A stretch of 64,000 nt of DNA, taken from NCBI GenBank assembly GCA_963969395.1, contig OZ017795.1:20999063-21063062 (forward strand), in the 5' to 3' direction. The notes under the pieces were generated by a model. It did not search any database, was not told the origin of the DNA, and saw only the letters and a list, made by a program, of their open reading frames with translations. Origin of the DNA: Pseudoscleropodium purum. Taxonomy: Eukaryota > Streptophyta > Bryopsida > Hypnales > Brachytheciaceae. Made by a program: the position numbers and the translations under genes. Every line of letters begins with the position of its first letter. Within the stretch, counting starts at the first letter, position 1. Positions 1-11,264 of the stretch are shown here, one piece after another.

Positions 1-1870
1 TTTAGTTTTAATCTTAATTTATTTTTACTATACTATTCATTGTAAGTAGAGAAAATCATTGAAAGTCAAAGTATTCATTTCACTTTTGAGGAGGAGAATG
101 ATAAGAGAGATAGAACACGATGTGCAACAGAGTCAAAAATTTAATTTGAATGTTGTCATCAACAATATACTATTCAACATTGGTGGGACAAAATCCCAAT
201 TGATTTTTTTTGTGCAAGATAATTAGTGGATCTCTTTCTTATATGATCTTGTCTTTTGAGCAAAGTTCTATACTTTTGACGCATGCATAGGATCTTGAAC
301 TTTTTAGGTCTTCTTAGAACTTGTATTTACATTGATATTCACAATCATCCTGTGAATAAAGACATACATTGTGATTTTTTTGATTGAACATCTCTAATTA
401 GTTAAAAGGTATCAAAGACATCAACTGCAACAAATTCATCCATTTAACTAGTTACTAGCAAGTAATTTCTTGCATTTGAATTGTTTGGAGAAGGACTACA
501 AAGTGACCAAAAGTCCCTCCCTCAAAAGACCCTTGAAGTTGTCATAGAGAAATTATGAAGAAATAAGTTCATCAAGTATTCAAAATATCATCACTAGTTT
601 CTATCACTATATAAGTGGGGGACCCATTGACAACATTATTTTATTGTAAATGAGAAATATATATTCCTTTATTCAAGATAACATGTTTCTTGAATAAGGT
701 AAGAATAAGGTTTACCTTTTCAAGATATCTAAGGAAGGTTTGGGAAGCAATGTGGATTTGGTAAGGTGAATGCAATATGATAGAGACTTATAGAACTCTT
801 GGTGAATATTCGATCATGTGAAGAAAATCAAGGGATGGACATTGATGATTATCTACATATATGACCTTGAGTTTTATTGAGTTCAAACTATCATCATGCG
901 TTTGCAACATGATGAGTGAGGATGCTCAATCACAAAAACAAATGTGGAGATCCCTTAACTTTGTCATGGCATGCCATGGGGACATGGGGTTTTTTCTTCA
1001 AAGTTCAAGGGATTCATAGTTGATAATTGGATGGTCAATTGGCATGATGTTTGTGTGGTATATGGAAGTAGCAACAAGTTAGAGCCAATGCAAGATCAAG
1101 AGCACTCTTGTCGACTACATTAAATAGTTTTGCTAAAGAGATATATAGAGAAGTTCAACTAGAGTTTCAAGAAACTCACAAAAGACTTTGCAAACAATAC
1201 AAGGATGCAAAATCGACAAATATTAGCATGATATGAAGTAGATACATAGTAACAATATATTATCTTCAAAATCCCCAATATACAAGTAGAAAATTCTTAT
1301 ATTTATATTTTAATGTGTATTCTCTTTTGCAATAAAAGAATATTTTATTATATATACAATTTTACACATCCTATGCTATTTTCATTACATGTGTCTTCTC
1401 TTCATCCTTAGATTTGATTCTATATTATTTATACTTTCACTTGATCAACCCACCTTAGAATAGCTTCTCAAATATAATATAAATTTCGAAACATTCAATA
1501 GTTGTATAACACCAACTTCCTAAGGACTTGATCTAAAATCCATGGTCATAGGTCTTGTGGTAGTAGATCAAATTCACCTAAATTCATTGAATTTTGTTGA
1601 AAAAACATTTGTCTTTTGATTTTTTAAACAAATATAATTCAAAATTACATCATATTCTAAATTTCTAGGCTCTAGGCTGACACAATCCCTACTCACCACT
1701 CTCAAGCTCACGCTCACATGCTAGTGCCATTACTTTCGTAGGGAAGGCAAGAGTGATATATTTGGAGGCTCTTTATTGGGTTTTTTTTGGCAGATTGCAC
1801 GTGGAATTTAAACTAAATTTTTTTGACAATTAATAAATAAATTTTACAGAATTCTTTCACATAAAATTAG
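1..1870. other. AT-rich intergenic stretch, no gene recognised
   Basis: No open frame of useful length and no recognisable domain. Short stretches around 1090-1230 can be read as a broken coding trace (residues resembling ...FAKEIYREVQLEFQETH...), but I could not assign them to a family. The stretch is probably decayed transposon sequence. Confidence 0.5.
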
Positions 1871-1879
1871 TACATCACG

Positions 1880-3310
1880 ATGACAAAAGGGAAGAAGGTT
1901 GCAAAGGTAAAATATACAACAGGTTTGTCGAGCTTGGAGTTAGCTCGGCAAAGTCCCTCGGAGGTGTACAAGAAATTCATGATTGAGTGCATCATTCAAT
2001 TTTATGAGTCAGAGACAACTTTGTCTTTAAACTATAAATACATCACATATTAAGAGGAATGCGTGCCAAAATTCAAGGCAGACATGAAGCAAAGGATATT
2101 GGATGCATTGAACGTTCTAGAGTGGTAAGAAGAGACAAACAAGACATAATTCAACAAATGCTTGGACAATAAGGTTCACGACGCATTGTGAAATTTCAAA
2201 GTCATTTTGGCAAAATATGGCAAAAAATATTGAACAAATGATGAAAAATTTCAAGAAGTCATTTTCAAAGCAAACTTATTCAAAGGTCGGTGTGCTCCAT
2301 TTGCTAAAAAACACAGTCAGATTGGGTCGATTGTTTGATGGAAAAGCAGAGATGGACTTGCTGAAGCGAATAGGAATAGACGCCATCTTCTAGCACTTCC
2401 AGATACAACACTTGTGATTCCTGTTGATGACATGATGATAAGAGGTGGGTAAGCAATGATTCGGAGGGTCCATATTGAAGGATGTCTTGGAATACTTTCA
2501 CATTGGGAGTTTGTAGCAAAGAAATCCATTCACTACTACACTTGATCTAAACTTGCGAAGTTGGAACATCAAAACAAGTCAATGGTCGTTTGAATTCCAC
2601 ATCCAGACGTGATACGATTTGCTGTGGTGCACGCAACAACGTATGAAGGCTACGCATATTAGTAGAATAGTAGAACTCTACATCAAATGTTGAATCTAGA
2701 TAACGATTATCCAAACAACATATACATTTGATTGATGTATACACACCCCATGGAGAATGAAGTTATAGAAGCTCACCATCTTGGTTGATTTTGGAAGAAG
2801 TGTATGGAGCTTGTAGGGGCCTTTGTGCACATAATGAATGCAGTGTATGTTGCTGTACATTTGTACAATGATCTTTCTCTAGACAACATCATGTTGCATT
2901 TTCTCGAGGATGAGTCACGTTTCTACATTGGAGTTTGTAATTGGGACATGACCACTTTAGCTACTGAACCAATCAAATCTTTGTACACGTTTACATCAAT
3001 AAGTGAGAAGACAGAGGCTTTGCAGAGAAGATGGTAGATGGATCTAAATATTGCATATTTGGATATGAAAGATGCAGATGTGGAAATCATTCCAAATTAT
3101 TCACGCACATTGAAAGAAAATGCGGTTAATCGAATTGCTCAAAAGATCAACAAACAATGTATATCAAAGCCCTACTTCAAATTGTAGTATAAAACACCTC
3201 ACATGACCAAGTTTGAATTTCACGAATTTAGAAATGTGTTTCACCATTACTTAGACCACCTTTGTTTGAAGGGTGAGGGTCAATGCAGTGGCTTGGCTTA
3301 TGTGATGCAT
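1880..3310 (+). pseudogene. decayed protein-kinase-like reading frame
   Basis: A reading frame starting near the ATG at about 1880 can be followed through many stops and frameshifts to about 3310. The best-preserved piece (2804-3037) contains HLYNDLSLDNIMLHF. This resembles the kinase catalytic-loop pattern H-x-D-x-x-x-x-N as found in atypical kinase-like proteins. A downstream W-D-M in GVCNWDMTT sits where the metal-binding DFG-type motif would be expected. Upstream, 2630-2800 reads as TTYEGYAY, LDNDYPNNIYI and ENEVIEA with several in-frame stops between them. The stops (for example near 2673, 2727 and 2790) mean it cannot encode a full protein now. The setting, with no introns and surrounded by repeats, suggests a gene carried or copied within a mobile element. 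The kinase assignment rests on motif resemblance only. Confidence 0.45.
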
Positions 3311-3314
3311 TAAC

Positions 3315-3990
3315 TTTGTGATGTATACCATTGGCCTATGCCGGATGAACATTTTTGCTATTCATATTGGTGAAGTAGTAATAATAGTTCAATAGGCTAT
3401 ATAAACATTTAGAATTAGTTGAAGAATATAGAGTTGAAAAGGAAATTATGTGTGTAAATAGCCAATTGTGCATACTATATAGTATATTTAATATTTTGAA
3501 CCAACAATATATGGCAAAATATATTAAATTGAATACATTTTGAATTGTTGGTTATTTTTTTATTTGTGTTGATTGAGAAATTTTTGGGTACTAAATATAT
3601 ATATATATATATTTTTTGGTTTTTTGTATGCTTCAGTCCTTCTTTTTGAACTTTATATTTAAAATAAAAAAATGTAAAGGAGGATGTGGGAATTTAACAT
3701 CCAATAAGATTTGTTAAGAAATTTGAATGTGGAGAAGGGACAAAAATGAAACACTAATGAAATCATACTTGATAAAAAAAAGAAATTAAGGCAAGATAAT
3801 CAAAGAGAAAATTATAATCTATAAATCATATCTTAACCCTTTAAGAACCGATCGACCAAATTTAGGTTGAAATTGATACATTTTCACTCATAGTACTGTC
3901 CTGATGGGAATTCTTCCATCATGTAAATATATCTACTAAGCTTTGTGTGTTTGAGTTTCAATAAACAAAGAGTTGAGATAAAAAGAGTTG
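3315..3990. other. AT-rich spacer with a TA microsatellite
   Basis: There is no gene here. A (TA)n run of about 20 bases lies at 3594-3613, followed by a T-rich tract. Nothing else is recognisable. Confidence 0.5.
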
Positions 3991-3999
3991 GTCATGGTG

Positions 4000-4240
4000 A
4001 GAACTACAATTTGAGGCAACGGAGCGCCCGTTAGCATACGAGTGTTGCACCGTCTTGTCACAGGCACAGTTCAGGGGGGGGTAAGTGGCAGGTTGGCTGG
4101 TCCAACTTCCTGCTTCACTAGCTTGCCAAGCCATAGGCCACCCAAGCCGCTCGACAGGTCCAATTGGATTTGAACCCGAACCGGCGGGCGGCCAAAGACC
4201 ATCGCTTCTCCAGCCAACCAAGTCCGCGACTTGGTGACTG
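4000..4240 (-). mobile_element. tRNA-derived SINE candidate
   Basis: A GC-rich island of about 240 bases in AT-rich surroundings. On the minus strand, GGTTCAAATCC (4176 to 4166) is an exact match to the RNA polymerase III B-box consensus. About 30 bases upstream of it, TGGCTGGAGAAG (4219 to 4208) resembles an A-box. The spacing fits a tRNA-like promoter, but no cloverleaf closes around it and about 170 bases of unrelated sequence follow the B-box, which fits a SINE better than a tRNA gene. I found no clear target-site duplication or simple-repeat tail. Confidence 0.35.
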
Positions 4241-4559
4241 GAGAATGATTTTCAACGCTTTTATGCCCATGAGGGTACGTAGCTATTCTATAGTGATATT
4301 TTTATTAGGTTTGTTCATTTAATTTTATTTATCTAGTTGATTGGAGGATTCATGTGTTTTTGCCTTTCCATTAAATAAAATTGCTAAGGGATTAGGTGGA
4401 TTTGGAAAATATGAAAGGGGAAAATATGAAAGGGGAAAGAAAGGGGCATCTTTGGTGGGGCTAAAGAAGAGAGGAGTATGGGCTGGTGTGCCCCACCTCC
4501 TTGCCTTAAAAAGGGTCGAAAAGTAATTTGGGAGATTCTTTAGTGTGTGTGGAGGTGTG

Positions 4560-5480
4560 TGTGTGTGAGAGTGAATAGTGAAATTTTGATGTGAAAGAAA
4601 TTCGAAACTTCAAGGAGTGATATTTCCCATTGTATAAGGCCTTTGGTAATGACATATGATAAGATTGTTCCTTGAAAAATTTGATTTCCAAAATGAGTTT
4701 GCAAGTTTGATTTGGAGTTAGGATGAAAAAGTTATGAGCATTTGAATTTGAGGAGTTTTAGTGTCTTTTATGAAGAAAGGTTGAGACTTTATTAAGCCAT
4801 AGCTGACGTTTAGTCCATCAATTTGCAAAGGGGCTTTGGGAGTGTGTTCATCTTAGTCTTAGCTTTCCAAAAAGTCATTAAACTCAAGATTTGGAGCTTG
4901 GAGGAAGAAGTTATGAAGGTGTGAAGATTTGGAGGTTGGCTGCCACTTGTGAAAAGCAAGGTCGAAATTTTGGAGGGTTATAACCTTCGGTTTGTATAAG
5001 GTTTTCTTTTGAAAATATTATGAGTGTTAGTTTGTTTATTTAGCTCTTGAAATAGCTATCATACGAGTTATTTGAAGTTTTATTGAAGAAGTTATAGAGT
5101 GTAGACGTTTAGAGGTTGAGTGGGTCCTCAAAATAGGAGACTGAAACTTTGTTGGGCTGTAACTTATGGACAAAGTTTTATTTTTTAATGAAATTTTCAC
5201 ATATTGTAGCCGGATGTGTTATCTTTCTAAATTGCTATCACACTTGTGTTTAGGGTTTGTAAATAAAAAGTTATAGAAGTTTGAAGAGGCAGTGGTTGAT
5301 TGGCAAGGAGGAGAAAAGCCGCCACTTTGTTTGCCTATAACTTTTGGACAGTAGTTTAAAATGAAGTGAAATTTAAAGAGGTGTTAGGTTATTGGGTTAG
5401 CTTTTCAAATTGCTATTTCACTTAGCATTTGGAGTTGTGAGCCATCAGTGGCACTAGATAAAAGGTTGCAGCTACTTTAG
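4560..5480. repeat. five-unit degenerate tandem repeat, period about 180 bases
   Basis: The phrase AAGTTAT(G/A)(A/G)AG, preceded by a 'ttggagctt'-like word and by 'agctttcCAAA.TGCTAT'-like words, recurs with the anchor GTTAT at 4731, 4910, 5091 and 5270. A weaker fifth copy is at about 5443. Spacings are 179, 181, 179 and about 173. Units are strongly diverged. A GT-rich microsatellite (4540-4568) lies at the left edge. No gene is present. Confidence 0.6.
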
Positions 5481-5531
5481 GGTTTACAACTTTGAAGATT
5501 TCTCATTGTTTTTATTAAAACATGAAGACTT

Positions 5532-5566
5532 GAAGATTGAAAATTGAAGATTGAAGATTGAAGATT
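5532..5566 (+). repeat. GAAGATT heptamer tandem repeat, copy A
   Basis: Five 7-base units (GAAGATT, one with GAAAATT) lie at the end of the 180-base array. The same heptamer array recurs at 5979-6013. Confidence 0.8.
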
Positions 5567-6070
5567 TGAAGAGTCCAAGACTTGAAGAGGAATGTTTTGG
5601 GTTTTTTGTTTTTTTTATATGTATGTGTGGGATGTGGTTTTGTTATTCTTAGCCTGATTTGGAGGCTCATTGTTTTTTATTTTCTTTTGCTTTGTAAGCC
5701 TTGTTGCGGGCGATCTGGGTAAAACCAAGACTCAACTCCATTTATTGTTGTGGTGACGAAGTGGGGTTAATGGCCCACATGGTCGAGACTTGCTTGTTCT
5801 CACGGTTTGGAATTTTGGCCAGTAGATCGTGAATTTGAGGTTTAGGATCCTATCATTTGGACGGTAGCTCGTGTCTACTGTCTTGTTTTACCCGTCCCGT
5901 ATCTTGTGGTATCTTATCCCTTCCCTGACCTTTATACCTATCTAGAACCCACACAGGATAGGCCAAAGGGCACCATTTGAAGATTGAAGATTGAAGATTG
6001 AAGATTGAAGATTGAAGAAGACACCGAGTATACAACATACAGTTGCAACCAAACCCCCCATGTGTTTCCA
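5567..6070. repeat. LTR-like or untranslated segment ending in GAAGATT repeats (copy B, 5979-6013)
   Basis: No gene. The segment between the two heptamer arrays is moderately GC-rich (about 5700-5960). The second array consists of five perfect GAAGATT units (5979-6013) followed by GAAGAAG. The arrangement could be the inner edge of a degraded LTR element, but I see no paired LTR, primer-binding site or polypurine tract. Confidence 0.4.
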
Positions 6071-6074
6071 AAGT

Positions 6075-6845
6075 GCGCTCCTCTCTACTTGACAGCACGA
6101 GTTTTAGAATGAAATTGGATATGCACAAAAACTAATGGATGTGGGATATTGAGCACCAAATGCATGGGAATAAGAATGGGACAATCTTTGCTAGCATGTG
6201 GTTTTGGGATTGAAAAAATAAACCAAATATTGTCTAAATATGTAAAAATCAATACCGAAATTGATGCAAAATTTGTCATGCATTTACTACAAAGCCCTTA
6301 GTATTCATGCCAATTTCATTAGTATAGTTAGATTTTAAGAATGCATCACTATTTGATATTTTTCAGTGTTCAATCTAAAATTAGGAAATGTCTTGCCTAT
6401 TCCCAAAATCAACCACGGTCCTTAAAAAGTTAATAAAAAAAATTTCATAGGAATTTTTTTTTTAACAATCAAAGTAGAATGCTTCTGAAAATATGGTGTG
6501 GACAATTGGACATAGAATAAAAATCTTTTTCACTCTATATTTTTCAACAAGCCAAAAACAAAATTTATATAATTTATATACATTATAGTTTATACAACCA
6601 TTCTTTTATTTTTGTTAACTAGAAGTTCACCGGAAGTTCAAGGTTTAGGGCCAACCAGGCGGTCAAGGTAGTTGGGTCGAATGGGGAGGTTAGGACAGTC
6701 GGAAGGGATGGACGGGCAATGGCAGATGGCGCGGACGGCATGAACAACAGATTGTCAAACGGATGCTTTGGACCTTGCGTCTGCATCCAGATGTCATGAC
6801 AACCCTAGTAGGAGGTAGAACAATCCTTGTGAGATTTATAAATTA
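6075..6845. other. gene-free spacer with a GC-rich patch
   Basis: Mostly AT-rich. The patch at about 6620-6810 is rich in GGACGG-like words and ends in ATGACAACCCTAGTAGG. Its end word resembles the inverted-repeat end (TATGACAACCAT) of the MITE at 36450-36729, so it may be a truncated relative. Confidence 0.35.
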
Positions 6846-6847
6846 GG

Positions 6848-7020
6848 CACTAGAAGAAACCTATGTTTTTTATGACAAATTTTTTGTGACATTTACTTGT
6901 TTTTAAGTTATGTTTGATGTTACGACTAATGTTTTAATGTCATGTTTGATGTTATTGTTGACATAAAAACAAGTGAATGTCACAAAAATGCATCACAAAG
7001 AACATGGATTTCTTCTAGTG
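6848..7020. mobile_element. CACTA-type MITE with 3-base target duplication
   Basis: The element starts CACTAGAAGAAACC and ends with the inverted complement (GGATTTCTTCTAGTG). The arms remain complementary for about 60 bases, sharing TTTTTGTGACATT and ACTTGTTTTTA words. It is flanked by the direct repeat AGG (6845-6847 and 7021-7023), the 3-base duplication expected of CACTA (CMC) transposons. It is 173 bases long and encodes nothing, so it is a non-autonomous derivative. Confidence 0.8.
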
Positions 7021-7059
7021 AGGATTTATAGTTTCTCATCCACTCATAGTTAAAATCAA

Positions 7060-7434
7060 AAATAGGAATTATGATTGAAGTAGAATTTCAAACCTCATTT
7101 AGGCATAGTATGATAATTTTTTTCAAAAAAATTTTAACTATGAAAAGTTGGTAAATTGAGATCAATTTCATTTCCAAAAATTCATTTGAGATTCAAATCC
7201 TCTAATTAAAAGTTATGAACAAATTTTAGAGAAGAGGTTTGAAAATGTCAAAAAAAAACTCCCTTCCAACTCCTTTTTGAAATTTGTCTATAACTTTTGA
7301 TTGGAGGATCTAAATTTCAAAAGGATTTTTGAAGAGAAAAATTAACTTTATTTCCTAAAATTTTTTAGTTCAAAATTTTTTATACTATACCTAAATGAGG
7401 TTTGAAATTTTACTTCAATCACAATTGTAATTTC
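7060..7434. mobile_element. palindromic MITE, family P, copy 1
   Basis: A near-complete inverted repeat of about 375 bases. The left arm contains GAATTTCAAACCTCATTTAGG and the right arm its complement (CCTAAATGAGGTTTGAAATT). The fold centre lies near 7255, between two copies of an 'AACTCC(C/T)TT'-type word. A second copy at 34530-34916 is clearly related along its whole length. Confidence 0.7.
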
Positions 7435-7509
7435 TCAACCACTAATAGTTTAGTCAAATTGAAGTTTACATATTCTACATTGTTTGTTCTACCTATTACT
7501 ATCCTATAG

Positions 7510-7661
7510 ATAGGCAATTTCATTAAAATGGCAATATTCCAGATGCCATTTGTACAATTTTGGCAAATTCCATATATCATTTTTGTTGAGGTTTTCAACC
7601 TTCGCGAGAATATTTTCTAGCCATTTCACCAGAATATTGTTGTTTTAATGAAATTGCCTAT
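7510..7661. mobile_element. MITE, family G, short copy
   Basis: The ends ATAGGCAATTTCATTAAAA and TTTTAATGAAATTGCCTAT are inverted complements. The element is 152 bases long with no coding capacity. A longer relative in the opposite orientation lies at 41545-41806 and shares AATATTCC(A/G)GATGCCATTT and the GTTGA(G)GGTTTTCAACCTT region. This copy looks like an internal deletion derivative of the longer one. Confidence 0.7.
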
Positions 7662-7664
7662 ATA

Positions 7665-8554
7665 GGTATATAAAGAATTTTTTTCTCATTCTAAATCACC
7701 ATAAACAAATAGCTTACAAAGCATTATGTGGAAATTTGAATATTGTAGTTGATTACCCAATGATTTGATAGCCATTTTGTTAAAACCTTGTATTTTTTAC
7801 ACAATTTGAATTAAAAATATTTAAATCTTTAGTACCCTGAGTCTACAAATTTTGTGCTTTGTTTGAATTGAGAGTATTTGATCTTTTTAACTACTCCATG
7901 ATGTGACCCTGCAACCAATGTGGACTCTCACAATTATCGACACATAGTTATTAGCTATTGATGGTGCCAAATATTTGGTACCATTTTGTCAAAGGAAACG
8001 CAATTCTTCCCTCTGCTATTGAATGTTACGTGTGTTTCTTGCAACTATCCTTTTTCAGAATTCACAATTTCAAAAGAATATCATAAAGTACTATTATTTT
8101 CGAAGAATATTTCGGAATTCATATACAAATAAAAGTTGTCAGTTTTGAGTCATAGATTCCATCCATACCGTTAGATTGGCACCAATGCTGTCTGCAGAGT
8201 GCAGACTGATAACTGAGGCTCGTGGAAAGGCGCTTTCCCGGCGTGGGCAAACTACGTTAAAAGGTTGAATAGAACTTGTGATACGTGACTCTGCGTTTGC
8301 CATACAACACAAGGAAAGTGTGAGCACGCATGACCAAGTTCACGTGCAATTCATGTGTCCCAGTCTCAATGTAGAAATGGCCAGAGAAAGACAGCCATGG
8401 ATCGGAGAAAAAACACATATAGACATTATCAATCCTCACATCTGTTCAATTCGCCCAGCGACTATCGATCAGTGCGTGCTCTTGAATTCGATCCGCTTCA
8501 ATTCAATTCTCTCGGAGTGGGTTGATTGAGTTGCTGCGCGACCAATTGCGAAGT
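7665..8554. promoter_or_regulatory. upstream region of the tandem-exon gene
   Basis: No open frame of significance. Sequence becomes GC-richer from about 8140 towards the gene. An in-frame stop at 8483 precedes the first ATG at 8555. I could not pick a core promoter or transcription start with confidence. Confidence 0.35.
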
Positions 8555-11264
8555 ATGGTTCAATTCCAAACGCTTGGAATCAATGACCAGATGCCCTCGG
8601 GGTATCGTCTAGCAACGACACAAGATGTGGCATGCGCAAGCAACAAGGAGGACTTGTTCAAGGTATTGCCTGGCTGGGAGATTGCCAATCTCGCCAATGG
8701 TTCAGTACAGGGGGCTACTTACGGCGGTAATGTCAGGTACGGCTACACTATCCTCGACTTGCACTTGGTTACACATAATACTAAGTTGATTTGACAATGA
8801 AAATGTTCCAAATTTTGGGTTAAGTTTCGAAATTCCCAAGTTCACGTGCGTTTCATATATGCTGGGATTGTTCTATTTTCTTGGTCTATGATAGTTGTAA
8901 ACAAACTGTACCAGGTGAGTCGATGAATCTCATGAATCAGAGGTGCGCAGACTATGGCTGATATCTGCTTAAGTGTACTATTGTGTCTAAGGATCTCTTT
9001 TTTGTTGCCTCTTTACTCTTAGCTCTGGATCTAGTCTGACAAAGAAATGGTCGAAATGCAGGGGTGACATTCGCAACGATGTCTGCCAAAGGCTGGCCAT
9101 TTATGATCCCGACAGCGACTCCAACTCCGAATCCTCCCAGCCATCGAGCTTCCAGTTGTTCAACATATACGACAGTTTACCTCAAGGATACCGGCTGGCC
9201 ACTGTGCAAGATGTCCAAGCCAACCCACAGGCATTGCGTGCAGCAATGCCCGGGTGGGAGATTGCTAATCTGGCCGACGGATCAGTGGATGGGGCTTCTT
9301 ATGGATGTAACATCAGGTACTGAACCACTCATATTTTATGAATGTTTCCAAATCAAATTGAATTATGAGAGTTTTACGTGACTGTTCTGAACTAGGTATC
9401 GTTAAAAGTAGAGCCTCTTTACGAGAACCATGAGAGTGGAAAGGGATGTTCTTTCCATAACAAGGCTGTCCTTTCACGTTAATGGACATATCCTCATTGA
9501 ATGGTTGAATCTTTGTTCAATTATTCTCAATCTCAGGTCTGAAAAGGACACTGAATGATAAAGCTGCCCCATTTTATTGAAAAAGAAACACTCATGCATC
9601 TCCTTAAGCAATGAGTGATTTCCATGTGTTTAGAAACGGGCTCTATTGAGGTTATGTGTTGGTTATAACTACTGGAGTCTTTCAAGTTCTAGATTTGTAC
9701 CTCATAATATGTATTCTGGAACAAATTATTCGAAAGCAGCTGGAAGTTTTTCAAGTTGAAAAATTTGATTCAATATTCACAGTAAGTTACGATTGCTCTT
9801 TCTCCTTCGACCTCAGTTTCCAGATCTGGCGCTTGACCACTGCCCAAACTGTGATTTACTGCAGATACGAAACTCGCAATGATGTCTCTCACAAGCTAGC
9901 TACGCGTGGGAACCCGTCGGGTCATTCGAAATTCCAATTGTTCAACGTTCGCGAGCGTTTACCTCAAGGGTATCGCCTGGCCATTGTACAAGACGTACAA
10001 GCCCACCCGCAGGCATTGCGTGCAGCAATGCCCGGGTGGGAGATTGCTAATCTGGCCAATGGATCAGTGGATGGGGCTTCTTATGGATGTAACATCAGGT
10101 ACTGAACCACTCTTGTTTATGAATCTTGGAATGAAATTTAATGAGATTTTTACGTGACTGTTTTGAACTAGGTAAAGTTAAAGTAGAACCTCTTTACGAG
10201 AACCATTGGAGTGGAAAGGGATGTTCTTTCCATAACAAGGCTGTCCTTTCACATTACCGGACATATCCTCATTGAATGGTTGAATCTTGTTCAATTATTC
10301 TCATTCCCAGGTCTGAAAAGGACAGTGAGTGATAAAGCTACCCCATATTTTCGAAAAAGAAACACTCATGCATCTCCTTAAGCAATGAGTGATTGTCACC
10401 TGTTTAGAAACGGGATCTATTGAGGTTATGTGTTGGTTATAAACTGGAATATTTCAAATTCTAGATTGTTACCTCATAATAGGTATTCTGGAAAAAATTA
10501 TTCTAAAACAGCTGGAAGTTTTTCAAGTTGAGAAATATGACTCGATATTCACAGTAAGTTACGTTTGCTCTCTCTCCTTTGATCTCAATTCCAAGATCTG
10601 GAGCTTGACCATTGCCCACATTGATTTACTGCAGATACGAAACTCGCAATGATGTCTCGCACAAGCTAGCTACGCGTGGGAACCCGTCGGGTCCCCTGAA
10701 ATTCCAATTGTTCAACGTTCGGGACCAGTTACCTCCGTCTTATCGTTTGGCAACAAGACATGAGGTCGAATCCCATAAACAGGAGTTGTTTCAAGCAATG
10801 CCAGGGTGGGAGATTGCGAATCTGGCTGACGGTTCTGTGGATGGCGCTTCGTATGGAGGTCGCACGAGGTAAACCATTATTTTGTGTGCATGTTGCAGTG
10901 CACTAGAAACTGATTCAGAGTGTAGATATCTTTCAAGAGTTGGGAGCTCCTTTCATTGAACCTTGAATGTTCGAATTTGTGCTTTATGGTTGATCAAGGC
11001 CCTGAATCACATTGCACAGTCTAAGAAATATGAGTTTGATCCTTTTCCTAACCAGCCAATGAGATTGCCTTGAAACTAGGACCCGGATTTATAGCTGCAT
11101 AAAATACTATTTCATTTATGACTACAATAATAGATTCTACACTTTTAGATCTCAAATTTATGCATTGCTCTTGTGATTCATCCCTCATGCTGTTCTATTG
11201 ACCAATTTGCAGTACGGAAAAACGCAACGATGTGAGTTACAAGCTAGCTGTACAAGGGATGTGA
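8555..11264 (+). CDS. unrecognised protein with four tandemly repeated units, one per exon (318 aa)
   Basis: Five exons: 8555-8736, 9062-9316, 9865-10098, 10635-10868, 11213-11264. All junctions are GT-AG and all introns are phase 2; the joined frame is 957 bases including TGA. The ATG at 8555 is the first after an in-frame stop at 8483. Each of exons 1-4 ends in the same core: FQ(L/T)xxxxxxLPxxYRLAT, then about 15 variable residues, then MPGWEIANLADGSVDGASYG. Exons 2-5 each begin with a RNDV...KLA segment. Exon 5 supplies only that segment (18 residues) and the stop. Introns 2 and 3 are also alike, so the duplication unit was exon plus intron (about 775 bases). I see no signal peptide, membrane segment or metal site. 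I do not recognise the domain; function is unknown. Exon boundaries are well supported by the repetition itself. Confidence 0.8.
9317..10634 (+). repeat. tandem intron duplication (introns 2 and 3 of the repeat gene)
   Basis: Intron 2 (9317-9864) and intron 3 (10099-10634) can be aligned almost end to end. Shared words include GTGGAAAGGGATGTTCTTTC, CACTCATGCATCTCCTTAAG and the identical acceptor GATTTACTGCAG. Exons 3 and 4 start with the same long stretch (9865 and 10635 onward), while exon 2 differs there. This points to a fairly recent duplication of an exon-intron block. Confidence 0.85.

Noticed and set aside
4150..4230. True tRNA gene at the B-box match
   Set aside because: No acceptor stem or anticodon arm could be formed; a SINE head fits better.
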